62,452 bases of DNA from Caulobacterales bacterium (lineage in GTDB: Bacteria; Pseudomonadota; Alphaproteobacteria; Caulobacterales; Aquidulcibacteraceae), in contig JAFLCU010000018.1 in assembly GCA_017303355.1 (NCBI GenBank), positions 1-62,452 on the forward strand, in the 5' to 3' direction. A model generated the notes under the pieces. That model was given only the letters and a program-made list of their open reading frames with translations. It did no database searches and was not told where the DNA came from. Each line of letters opens with the position of its first letter. Position 1 is the first letter of the stretch. Positions 27,201 through 35,287 of the stretch are shown one piece after another. The translations under genes were made by a program, and so were the position numbers.

Positions 27201-28376
27201 GTGAAGCACGTGGCGACGCGCTCGGAGGCGGTGGAGTATGCACGGCAAGCCGCGGCGCTCAAATTGATGATCTCCGATCTCAGCATTCCCGAACAGCCGG
27301 GCGGGCGCGTGCAGCAAATGCATGGCCCAAAAGCGCTTGAGGCGGTGCTGAGCCATGGCGCGACAGGACCAGTCTGGATTTTCACCGGCGGCGACTGGAA
27401 AGACGCGAACTCCGTTCTCGTTCGCCATTTGGGTCCCGACAAATTCGGCTACGAGATTGCAGCGGAGGAAGATGGGCTTTCGAAGCTCCACATCGCGGGC
27501 GTCGTTACGATCTTACCGGGCGTGAAAACCATCGAGGACGGCCCAAGCAGCGCGCCGTTTGAAGAGGCGCTTGCGAACATCTTTGACGCCAATGCCGGCA
27601 GCGCACCCATGCAAGAAGCTCCGACAAATGACGCGAACGCCATCGCCACCGTCAGCCTGAAGAGCAGCGATGCGGATGCCTGGCAGGATGCGGCACAGGC
27701 GACGAGCGGCGGCGTGCTGATTGTCGATGCCGAGGATGCGTCCCTCGCCGAAGCGCTTGAAGCCTGGACCACACATAAGGGTTTCCCCGAGATAGACCGC
27801 CACCAATCCTCGCATTCGTCGCCGTATCCGCTGTGGGATTCCACGGTCCACCGCTGGATCGCGATGCGGATGCCGAAGGCGGCGGCGCTTCCCGCGCCCG
27901 CGCGCTATTGGTGCTTGTGCCACAATATCGCGCCCACGGACTTGCCCGCCGAAGGCTGCGCGAGCTATTGGGCCGCGCTCATCAGCGAAGCCAGCGGCCC
28001 GCTTGGATTGGTTCGCCACGAGATCGCCAACATGCGCGGCGCGGCGCTTGCGGAAAGCGCGCTCTTTCAGGCCGTGCGCCAACGTGTGTCGGCGCTGGAG
28101 GATGTCATCCGCCCTTCCTCCGCGGACGAGGCGCAGCTTGAACACACGCTCTCCGCCGGCGCCGCCGAGCGTTTGGCCGAGCGCCTGGACGAACTCCAGC
28201 CGCAAAAGGCCGGCGATCCCGCGCGCTTGTTCGAGCAATTGGAGCAGGCGCTGATTGATTTGCTGCGCCGCACCGAGGAAAGCGCGCCCGGCGAGGTCGA
28301 GGCGCTTCAGCGCTTGATGGCTTCGGTACGTGCGATGGATCGTCTATTGCGCCTTAGCGAGCGGGCGGCGCCATGA
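24270..28376 (+). CDS. Hybrid histidine-kinase-like protein, first gene of the four-gene operon
   Basis: A 1368-residue soluble protein; no TM helix seen. Residues 1-680 are unrecognised, mostly helical. A dimerisation/phosphotransfer-like helix carries His691 (GSFVHKFVNLI). A GHKL-type ATPase region (about 780-920) has an N-box with Asn817 (EVTLSNAVQAA) and a glycine loop STGVGVYMARQLL (887 on), but the usual DxGxG motif is replaced by IENTTAPIP. After an Ala/Pro linker there is a receiver domain (about 950-1080) with acidic pair E956/D957, phospho-acceptor Asp1003 (ISDLSIP), Thr1039 and a possible Lys1058. The last 280 residues are unrecognised and include LVRHEIANMRG. The stop overlaps the next start (ATGA). 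Likely a cytoplasmic sensor kinase; its ligand and the identity of the N-terminal domain are unknown. Confidence 0.8.
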   Translation: MRLGQRPLASPMLVSDRGGVQSQSRVLAALATAEQKAMAALLGAAREWKAPENVPTLAYGAAEAAAYFAWLAEHLSIASAERRGRANTALDALASPSLLITLKRTDKEYASLVHAAGKDHADPRQTLARLAGAFSTAPRDQTEDNALENLWKKALSSDAKAFTDTDSTPRLEFDQLVRIVIDHCQRSYLGANPVEQAQWTSAPAHTNQFTRRALGAWRDALEAHQVRLARGAVSSVNVYPYVALETLPRNPDQLVLLAVTPFDPWFVDDRVPEDRRMPEILLAVYETPGDLRLGAKDLRELETTLAAHLGRFTYRLMSSRRGDALANSAGEGAEIARYWFGQGVSHFLRETDGGGLEFEDVVQFWRRFVEELLCAKIAGVHQTETFPFDRAYIIRGTPAVALTEATPTVTVIETAVQSRQADTNFQFLSSTERDRLGVDLEDLNLTEKIVKHALTLELRRDDQTDFIVARDKSGGSSITHTMSMADLLSRAAESEDTPSLHALSSLLAHAAAKPGVTSVAGRQLADFQRRVRSRFDREGLLYDFHAGVAMATEAPMLEAIDTAYRKIFAATLDPGGASGEQAATTGRDAKFVLFCFEPSLAEGNRRSNTHGGQEERGKSDYFLGAEHAITVILIADVDVEKGIQEITAEKGDLQVLIQMILQQRIRDRRREASTIDSRVNLIEGVLGSFVHKFVNLIATGDPATDQRRGAELHQLRRGLERIIRFDHESLIPVTTDSGTDSLAKLIWRGVEAKDAKGGDLKKELQAFVEEVVAKEAAARGEAIAPPTLDISFGSAPALSARLPLEAVKECIEVTLSNAVQAAVSPRAPRPAHLHISAQAYALPNSADWVWDLAIENTTAPIPASVWRSLTSDEPAAQESANREKARSTGVGVYMARQLLRSAFGRRSDIRYFLLQETYLRASLQIPVQIIAPSVRAAEPAPAPAPAAPPAQILYIEDNDNLAARTQSWLRQKLTAIGVKHVATRSEAVEYARQAAALKLMISDLSIPEQPGGRVQQMHGPKALEAVLSHGATGPVWIFTGGDWKDANSVLVRHLGPDKFGYEIAAEEDGLSKLHIAGVVTILPGVKTIEDGPSSAPFEEALANIFDANAGSAPMQEAPTNDANAIATVSLKSSDADAWQDAAQATSGGVLIVDAEDASLAEALEAWTTHKGFPEIDRHQSSHSSPYPLWDSTVHRWIAMRMPKAAALPAPARYWCLCHNIAPTDLPAEGCASYWAALISEASGPLGLVRHEIANMRGAALAESALFQAVRQRVSALEDVIRPSSADEAQLEHTLSAGAAERLAERLDELQPQKAGDPARLFEQLEQALIDLLRRTEESAPGEVEALQRLMASVRAMDRLLRLSERAAP

Positions 28377-31291
28377 GATCGTTTAGCGCAGGCACCCTGC
28401 TTTGGATCGACGACAATTTCGAAAAAGACGTCGATGCGCCAGAGCAAGATGAACTCGATCGCTGGAAAAAGACGTTCGGCGAAGTGGAGAACCGTGTCTA
28501 TCGTCTGCTCGGCCTGCAGCTTGAGGTCGCCACCAATCGCGACATGGCGTTCGATCTGATCGATGAACTCTGCCGTCCCGAACATGCGCACCGCTTCGTC
28601 GTCGCCGTGGTCGATCTGCGGATTCCGCCGCGCCATGGCGAACGGATCAACAAGGCGTGCGGCTTGGCGGTCGCGGAACGATTGCTCAAGCTTGGCATCC
28701 CCTTCTTCTTTCTGAGCTCATCGACTGAAAACGCCGCGCGGCGCGACCTGAAAGAGCGCGGCCTCGATCGTGTGCCCTACTTCCGCAAATCCGACGCCGA
28801 TGGCACGCCGAGCATGATGCCGGAGCATCTGGCGCGGCAGATCCTCTACACCTTCCGCAACAACATCACCTGGCTCGATCTGGGCCCGGTTCTGAATCGC
28901 GTCGAAGCCGGCTTCGGCAATCTGCTCAATCGGTTTGAGCATGTGCAATACTTTCCGTTCTTTTCCATTTTTCGCGATTTTGTCGAGCGCTGGGAGGCGC
29001 GCTCCGGGCGGCCCAATCCACAATGCTGCGTGCTGCGCGCCAACGCCGAGAACAGCGACACGCTGATCGCGCAATGTGTGCATGTCGTGCTGGCGGGGCG
29101 CTCGTTCCGACGCAATCCGACGCTGTGCTGGATCGACTCGGAGCGCCACGCGCCGCTCGGCGAGGCGCTAGCCTCGGTCGACATGGCCGATCCGGCCAAT
29201 GTGGTGGTTGTGCGCCTGCATGGACGCACCCCAGGCGCCGAATGCGATTTCCTGCGCAATCTCCTCAGCCATTCGCGCGGCGCGCAACTCTTCGTCATCG
29301 TCCCGCAGGACGACAGCTCCGACCCGATGCTGGAAATCCTCGCCAGCGTACAGGACGTCGCCTATGACGACGTGCCCAGCATCCGCGACAAGGACAATGC
29401 CGGACGCGAAGATCTCATCCGCCGCAGCGCGCAATTCGCCTTCCAGCGCCAGCAGATTGTCGGCGTCGACGGCGCCAAGCATCACTTGCATCCGGTGTTC
29501 ATCGAACATCCAGAACTGCTGGTCGATCCAATCAGCTGGACGTTCATAAACGAAGCGCATGGCGTGTCGGAGGATTTCAACGATCCCGCCGAGGTGATCG
29601 CTGCGCTGAAGCAATCGGCGAGTGAATTGCAGCATTGGCCGCCGAGCGCACTATTGGCGCTGATCGAGGGCGCGCCGCCGCCTGACGGCTCACTGCTGCG
29701 CCCGGCGTTCGGCGTGTTCAAGAATCTGAACGAGCGCCATAAAGAATGGTATCAGCGCGGCTTCCGCAACTGGCTGACGGAAAGCTGGCGCGTGCCCTTC
29801 AACGCGCTGCGCTCGCGCGATCTGCAAGTGGCGGGCGCGCATCAAAACGATTGGGAAAATCATTGCGTTCGCGTCGCCTACGCGCTGGCGGATCAATTCG
29901 CGACGATTGGCGTCGAGACCGACGATCCGGGCGTCGCGCGCGCCGCCGCCTTCCTCACGCACCCGGCCATTCGGAAGGTGCTCGATCACGCACCCGATGT
30001 CGCCGATTGGGACGGCATTGAATCGCTGCGCTGGCCGCATGCGGAATTTCCCATGCCTACGGCGCTGAGCCGCCTGCTCAAAGCCAGCGGCCGGTATCTT
30101 TGGGTGCAGACCGACCTGCTCGACCGCGCCACGGTGCTAAAATCCGGGCGCCGCGCGCTTGATCGCGTCGATGCGCGCGCCGAACGCACTAGCCAAAAAC
30201 TCGATTGGCTGGCCGGCGCGTCCATCCAGCTGCCGACGGGCTGGGGCTCGGCGGCTTCCACCGTGCTTGAAATTCTGAACTCGCGAAACTTGGCCCGCGC
30301 CTGGGCGGACGATGAAGCCCGCACGCGCTATTGGCGCTCGCTCTACGCTGTCGTCGCCAATGCGACGCCCGTTGCGTTTCTCTATCACCGGCTCGCCTCG
30401 CGCACGCCGCCCGCGCTGACGGACGAGGACGTCAAAGACCTTTCCAAGAACCAGTTCGCCGGCAAGCTCATGGGCATCGTGCGCGGCGGACGCGCCAAGC
30501 GCTTGCCCGCGCTGTTCCGCATCAAGGATGCGCCTGACGCGCGCTGGGCGGCGCAGATCAGCGAATTGCGCGACTATGTCGCCTTCTTCAACAGCTTCCG
30601 CGCGTTTCCCGCGCACGAACCGGGGTCTCCGGACATTCTCAAGGCGCTCGATGAGCTGCTCACGAAGTTCGATGCGCTGAACGAGGATGACGCGCTCACC
30701 GCCAACTCGCTGCACACAGTGCTGATGCAACAGAGCGCCTTCTGGGACGGGCGTTTCTTCCACAAGGATTTCGAACCGCGCACGCCGCGCAGCAATATTT
30801 TGGCGCATGGCGCCATGCGCGGCACGAACGGCGATATCTTGATCGCCGCGCTCGATGGCGCCGAACGCCTGCGTTTCGCGCTGCGGCCGATGCTGCATTT
30901 TGACGGCTACCATTTGCTGGCGCTGATGCAGGATCTTCGCAACGTCTATAAGGGCCTGCCGCCGCCGCCTGAGCATCTCGACGTCGTCGAGCATATGCTT
31001 GAATTGTTCGTGTTCGGGTTCGAAGGGCTGGTCGCGCAGCTCAAGTGGCTCATGATCGCGTCTGGGCGGGATGATCTGGCGCAGGCGATCAATACGCCCT
31101 CAATCGAAGCGGTCGCGCCGAATGTGCGTGTGGAGGGGCTGGAGCGCGCGTTCGCCGTGGAGCAAAACGATCACGGCTCGATGGTGTTCAGCTTGGGCAT
31201 TCCGGGCAAGGATTCGTCCAACCGGCTTGCCTTTGACGATGGGCATGGTTCATTGCGGTTCGCACAAGCTCAACCCGCGATGAAGACGTGA
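28373..31291 (+). CDS. Receiver-domain protein with large uncharacterised C-terminal region
   Basis: A 972-residue protein. Residues about 5-150 form a receiver domain with the full set of key residues: D13/D14 (LLWIDDN), phospho-acceptor D81 (VVDLRIP), S115 (FLSSST) and K139 (YFRKSD). It contains an unusually long loop after the acceptor. The remaining roughly 820 residues match no family I recognise; they are rich in Trp, Arg and acidic residues and look like several alpha-helical domains, without TM helices or a DNA-binding motif I can name. Its start overlaps the kinase stop, so the pair are translationally coupled and the kinase is its probable phosphodonor. The large C-terminus presumably is the output module. 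Confidence 0.75.
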   Translation: MRSFSAGTLLWIDDNFEKDVDAPEQDELDRWKKTFGEVENRVYRLLGLQLEVATNRDMAFDLIDELCRPEHAHRFVVAVVDLRIPPRHGERINKACGLAVAERLLKLGIPFFFLSSSTENAARRDLKERGLDRVPYFRKSDADGTPSMMPEHLARQILYTFRNNITWLDLGPVLNRVEAGFGNLLNRFEHVQYFPFFSIFRDFVERWEARSGRPNPQCCVLRANAENSDTLIAQCVHVVLAGRSFRRNPTLCWIDSERHAPLGEALASVDMADPANVVVVRLHGRTPGAECDFLRNLLSHSRGAQLFVIVPQDDSSDPMLEILASVQDVAYDDVPSIRDKDNAGREDLIRRSAQFAFQRQQIVGVDGAKHHLHPVFIEHPELLVDPISWTFINEAHGVSEDFNDPAEVIAALKQSASELQHWPPSALLALIEGAPPPDGSLLRPAFGVFKNLNERHKEWYQRGFRNWLTESWRVPFNALRSRDLQVAGAHQNDWENHCVRVAYALADQFATIGVETDDPGVARAAAFLTHPAIRKVLDHAPDVADWDGIESLRWPHAEFPMPTALSRLLKASGRYLWVQTDLLDRATVLKSGRRALDRVDARAERTSQKLDWLAGASIQLPTGWGSAASTVLEILNSRNLARAWADDEARTRYWRSLYAVVANATPVAFLYHRLASRTPPALTDEDVKDLSKNQFAGKLMGIVRGGRAKRLPALFRIKDAPDARWAAQISELRDYVAFFNSFRAFPAHEPGSPDILKALDELLTKFDALNEDDALTANSLHTVLMQQSAFWDGRFFHKDFEPRTPRSNILAHGAMRGTNGDILIAALDGAERLRFALRPMLHFDGYHLLALMQDLRNVYKGLPPPPEHLDVVEHMLELFVFGFEGLVAQLKWLMIASGRDDLAQAINTPSIEAVAPNVRVEGLERAFAVEQNDHGSMVFSLGIPGKDSSNRLAFDDGHGSLRFAQAQPAMKT

Positions 31292-31294
31292 TCC

Positions 31295-32776
31295 ATGGTC
31301 GATTCCCCGGTCCGGATGATGCTGCGCAAACACGGGCCTCGGCTCGTGCAATGGACCAATGACGGCGCGCTCGCGCTTGACGCCAACGATGCGGCGTTCG
31401 CGGACGCGTTGGAAGGAACGCCCGCTCGCCAAGCGCCGCTGCGCGGACTGGGCGACGCCTTCGCGTCGGTGGCGCGCTCGCTCGATGGACGCTTGCAGAC
31501 GCTCGGCCTCGACGGCATTCGCGAGCACGACGCCTACAAAACATTGCTCGGCGCGCTTACCGACGCGGCGGGCTGCGAGTTCGGCGCGCCGGAGCTGAGC
31601 GACTTTCTGTTTCGTTGGGTCGAGAAACGCAGCGCGGCGCTCACCAGCGGCGGACTCCCGCCCGTTGCGCTGCGCCGCCTCAAAGGCGCGTTTAGCGCCG
31701 GCGACACGCGCAGCGCGCTGCTTGAACTCGCCCCATTGGTCACAGGCCTCGACGCCGGCGATTTGCTTGCGCGCTGCGGTTTGGAATTGCCGAACCGGCC
31801 GCCGCGCATCGACGCCACCTGGTCGACGCGCTTTCAGGAAACCAACCGGCCGCTTCAATTCTGGTTCGACAACATCCCAGGCGGCGCCCAATTGTTCGTG
31901 ATCTATTTCACGCGCGCGTGCCGCTATGAACAATGCTCCGGCTGCGCCCTGCCCAGCATCAGCGCCCGCAAGCGCATCGCGCCCAGCGCCATCCTCGAGC
32001 AAACCGATTTCGTGTTCAGCGTCGCGACCACCACGGCCGAGCGTGAGAGCGTCAAAACGCTGATCCTCTCCAACAATGGCAGCATGCTCGACGCGGAAAC
32101 CACGCCGGTCGCGGCTTTGCTGCATGCGATCGTGCGCAGCGTGGAGGCATTGCCGAAACTTGACACGCTGGTTCTCGAATCCCGCGCGGAATTCGTGGAC
32201 GAGCATACGCTAAGTCTCATTCGCGCCACACTCGACGCATGCCGGCCGGAGATCAAATTCGAGATCGCGATCGGAGTGGAGATCGCCGACGAGAAGCGGC
32301 GCAATCGCGAGGCGCGCAAGGGCCTCTCCAACAATGCACTGCGCCGCGCCGCTGAAAATATCGCCGGGGCCGGCGCCGGGTTGCGCGCCTATTTCATGCT
32401 GAAACCTCTGCCCGGCATGAGCGATCAGGACGCGATCGACGATCTGGCGCTCGGCATCGATTTCTTTGGCAGCCTTTCCGACACATTCTCGATGCCGATC
32501 GTCATCCACCTCAATCCGACCTACGCCGCGGCGGGCACGAACCTCGAGGAAGCGTTCCTCGCCGGCGCCTACACGCCGCCCAACCTCGAACATCTCGCGG
32601 CGTTTCTGCATCGCCGCGCGCTGACAAACCGCGTGCGCATCCATATCGGCCTCAACGACGAAGGCCTCGCCACGCCGGGCGGTTCGTTTCACCAATTCAC
32701 CGATCCAGCGATTGAAGCGCAGCTGCGGCGCTTCAACGTCGAACAAGATGCTTCCGTCTTCGCCGGCGGGAGATAA
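31295..32776 (+). CDS. Radical SAM protein, RaSEA/Elp3-like
   Basis: A 493-residue protein. Residues 1-180 are unrecognised. From about 200 a radical SAM core follows: YFTRACRYEQCSGC gives Cys209, Cys214 and Cys217 (spacing CX4CX2C) for the 4Fe-4S cluster. Then come LILSNNGSMLD (258-266), LVLESRAEF (292-300), AIGVEIAD (325-332), ARKGLSNNAL and YFMLKPLPGMSDQDA (366-380), and HLNPTYAAAGTNLEEAFLAGAYTPP. These line up, motif by motif from memory, with the family of archaeosine-synthesis radical SAM protein RaSEA and the Elp3 radical SAM domain. No tRNA-modification partner genes are nearby, so the substrate may differ. Starts 3 bases after the preceding stop. Confidence 0.8.
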   Translation: MVDSPVRMMLRKHGPRLVQWTNDGALALDANDAAFADALEGTPARQAPLRGLGDAFASVARSLDGRLQTLGLDGIREHDAYKTLLGALTDAAGCEFGAPELSDFLFRWVEKRSAALTSGGLPPVALRRLKGAFSAGDTRSALLELAPLVTGLDAGDLLARCGLELPNRPPRIDATWSTRFQETNRPLQFWFDNIPGGAQLFVIYFTRACRYEQCSGCALPSISARKRIAPSAILEQTDFVFSVATTTAERESVKTLILSNNGSMLDAETTPVAALLHAIVRSVEALPKLDTLVLESRAEFVDEHTLSLIRATLDACRPEIKFEIAIGVEIADEKRRNREARKGLSNNALRRAAENIAGAGAGLRAYFMLKPLPGMSDQDAIDDLALGIDFFGSLSDTFSMPIVIHLNPTYAAAGTNLEEAFLAGAYTPPNLEHLAAFLHRRALTNRVRIHIGLNDEGLATPGGSFHQFTDPAIEAQLRRFNVEQDASVFAGGR

Positions 32777-32787
32777 GGGGGCAGGCC

Positions 32788-34875
32788 ATGACGGATTTGT
32801 TTTCGGGCGCGCGCGTCAGGATCGCGTCCTATCCCGAGAGCGCCGGCCCCGGCATGATTTTCGTCGGCACCGCGCCGAATGGCTTGTCGCTGGGCGTCAA
32901 TCCGGTGGCCGGCGGCGCGTGCCTCGTTGTTTCTCCGAAGGTCGCCGGCGCGAATTTGCGATCGGCGAGCGGCGCGGTGGCCGATTTCGGCAGCGCCGGC
33001 ACGTGGCTACAGCAGCTGCATGCGCAATTCTCGCCCGAACGGCCGTTCGACGGCTTGGAGATTGTCGCGGAAGATGCATCGCCCGATACATGCTTGGCGC
33101 TGGTCATGCTGGCGCGCGGCGCACGCGGCCAAGCCACACCTTCATCATGGCGCGTCGCCGCCGATATGTGGGAGCTGGGGCGAACGAATGCCGCCGATCC
33201 CTACACGCATTGGGGCAGCCTGCACTCCGCACTCGCGCATTCCGAATTTGGCGCCGAGACATCGCAGGATGATCTGCTTGGCGCCATCAGTCTTGGCGGC
33301 CGCTTCGTGGAGCGCCTGATCGAAGTGGGCAAGGACCCCGATCACATCGCCGTCGAAGCGACCGACGTCGATGAAACCGCCAGCTTGATCGAACGCGCGC
33401 GCGCGCATCTTCGCAGCGAACAGGAGGCGGCCGACCGTATCGGCGATTTCGCCGAGGTGGTGGAGCTATCGCTTGAGGTGACGGGCGGTCGCCGCCGCCG
33501 GCTTGTCGATGCGGTCTTCCTCACCGAGGAGCAATCGCTGACGGGCGCGATGAAGACGTTCCTGCGCAGCTCCAAACACTCGCCCTCCGGCCGCGGCTTC
33601 GCCTTTATCGGCCTGCATCGGCCAGGCTATTCCAACACCGGCAACGACATCACCTTCTCGGTCGATCCCGCGCGCGGCGTTTGGCTGCGCGATGTCTGGG
33701 AAGGCTTGGAGCGCGCGGAATCCAATGCGTGGCGCACCGCCGGGCGCCCAAGACCGGCAGCGACGCCGCGCGACTTGCGCTCCTACACGCGCCCCAATGA
33801 TGATTATTCCACGGCGCTGCCCGCCGACATCACGCCGGTCGACAACCCCTGGTACGACGGGGCGCCGATCTACACGATCCTGGGCGCGCCGCGCGGGGGC
33901 GCAATGCTCAGCTGGCGCGCGGCCTCGGAATTGGCTTGGCGCACCGGCGCGCCAAGCAACGATTACGATTTCCGCTCACGCACCGGCCAACATGTCGACC
34001 TCATCGCCGGCACGATTGCGGACTCGCGCGCGGCGTTGGCGGGCCTTGACGATTTCTGGCTGGTGCAGATCACGCCTGGGCCGAACATGTCGCGCAATTC
34101 GGCGTTCTGGACGCCGACGCTGGCGCGCATTGTCGCCGCCTTCACGCACGAGGGATCGGCCCCATTGTTCGGCCTGCCCCGCGCCAGCGATCTCGACACC
34201 GTGCGCGGCCAAGGCGGCGCCGTCGTGATTGCCGAACGCGGCGCGGCCCTCGTCGATCTCACGCATCACAGCCCCTTCCCCAAGCAAGAGGCCATCGCCA
34301 CGATCGAGAAGGCCGCGCACCTGCTGGCGCTGGCGCGACGGCTCGAACAACAGCTCGAAGGCATCCGCGCGGAATCCGCCAAACTGGTCGCATCAGGTTC
34401 TGGCAAGGCGCGCGCCAACGCGATCGCATCGCTCTACGCGGTTATAGCGGAAGCCACCGATGCGGCTGGGCGCCATCCGCCGCGCTCGCCGCAACGGCTC
34501 TTGGCCGAGCTTGAGCAAAAGCTGGAGACACGCTGGAACGCGCATGCGCGCTTACAGGCGGTGATCCACGGCGCGCGCGAATTGCGCGACATGGTCTCCA
34601 CCGCGACCGAGGTGCGCAGCAATGAAATGCTGCACTCCATCTCGATTTACGGTTTCCCGTTCGCGCTTCTGGTCAACATGTTCGCGTTCGCCTTCGCGGG
34701 CGAAGAGAGCGTGCTGCGTGGTTTCGTTTGGCATGGCATCGAATACGGCGCCATCGCCGCGTGGCTCGTCTCGGGCGCGGCGCTTGCGCTGCTCATTTCG
34801 GCGTTCATCTTCCTGCGCGACATGAATTGGCGCGCGCTGGTGCGGAAGAATTTGAAGGCGAGGAAAAAGAGCTAG
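32788..34875 (+). CDS. Coiled-coil protein with two C-terminal membrane helices, last gene of the operon
   Basis: A 695-residue protein. The N-terminal ~130 residues form an alpha/beta domain (LEIVAEDASPDTCLALVMLARG), followed by a mixed region with a PNDDYSTALPADITPVDNPWYDGAPIY-type segment and a long helical part (about 505-615). Two TM helices follow (about 617-638, YGFPFALLVNMFAFAFAG, and 653-675), joined by a short loop, then a basic tail (KNLKARKKS). The helix-bundle plus paired-TM C-terminus recalls CorA-like proteins, but no GMN motif is present. It is likely the membrane anchor of the system. An upstream GGGG-rich site lies 11 bases after the radical SAM stop. No enzyme motif was identified. 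Confidence 0.65.
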   Translation: MTDLFSGARVRIASYPESAGPGMIFVGTAPNGLSLGVNPVAGGACLVVSPKVAGANLRSASGAVADFGSAGTWLQQLHAQFSPERPFDGLEIVAEDASPDTCLALVMLARGARGQATPSSWRVAADMWELGRTNAADPYTHWGSLHSALAHSEFGAETSQDDLLGAISLGGRFVERLIEVGKDPDHIAVEATDVDETASLIERARAHLRSEQEAADRIGDFAEVVELSLEVTGGRRRRLVDAVFLTEEQSLTGAMKTFLRSSKHSPSGRGFAFIGLHRPGYSNTGNDITFSVDPARGVWLRDVWEGLERAESNAWRTAGRPRPAATPRDLRSYTRPNDDYSTALPADITPVDNPWYDGAPIYTILGAPRGGAMLSWRAASELAWRTGAPSNDYDFRSRTGQHVDLIAGTIADSRAALAGLDDFWLVQITPGPNMSRNSAFWTPTLARIVAAFTHEGSAPLFGLPRASDLDTVRGQGGAVVIAERGAALVDLTHHSPFPKQEAIATIEKAAHLLALARRLEQQLEGIRAESAKLVASGSGKARANAIASLYAVIAEATDAAGRHPPRSPQRLLAELEQKLETRWNAHARLQAVIHGARELRDMVSTATEVRSNEMLHSISIYGFPFALLVNMFAFAFAGEESVLRGFVWHGIEYGAIAAWLVSGAALALLISAFIFLRDMNWRALVRKNLKARKKS

Positions 34876-34951
34876 CCGCAAGCCGACACGCTCCATGACA
34901 AGCGGCTCCACTTCTGCGATGATCGCGATTGCTGGAAACAGGATAGCCATC

Positions 34952-35287
34952 ATGAAGCTGCTTGGAACGCTCTTGGCCGTCGCGCTGCTGGCCTGCGCTC
35001 TGCCTGCCGTCGCTCAGACTCAACAGCCGCCCGCGCGATCGAACGCCGAACAGGATCGTCCGTCCGCTTCGTCAGCCGCGGCCCGACAGAACTTTACCGG
35101 CGGTCGCTTCGCTTTGGATATCGCTGGCCACGATGCAGGTCTCGTCAATCGCATCGGCGACAAGGACGAGACGCCCACCGTCGCGGACTCGAACGCTAGA
35201 GCAGCCGTTGCGGCGCGCCCGCCCCTCGCCACGCGACCAGGCGCTATCATCGTAGCGCCGGTCGCGGACGACAAGGACGACGATTAA
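34952..35287 (+). CDS. Small secreted protein of unknown function
   Basis: A 111-residue protein with a clear signal peptide (MKLLGTLLAVALLACALPAVAQ) and a low-complexity, Ala/Asp-rich mature part ending in DDKDDD. The ATG has AGGATA upstream. It lies 76 bases after the four-gene operon on the same strand, so it may be read from it, but nothing else links it. Its stop overlaps the end of the convergent pheT gene by 4 bases. Confidence 0.6.
   Translation: MKLLGTLLAVALLACALPAVAQTQQPPARSNAEQDRPSASSAAARQNFTGGRFALDIAGHDAGLVNRIGDKDETPTVADSNARAAVAARPPLATRPGAIIVAPVADDKDDD

Noticed and set aside
31920..31960. Reading the cysteines of the third operon protein as a zinc finger
   Set aside because: The following ESRAEF, GVEIAD and LKPLPG blocks fit a radical SAM core far better than any zinc-binding domain.
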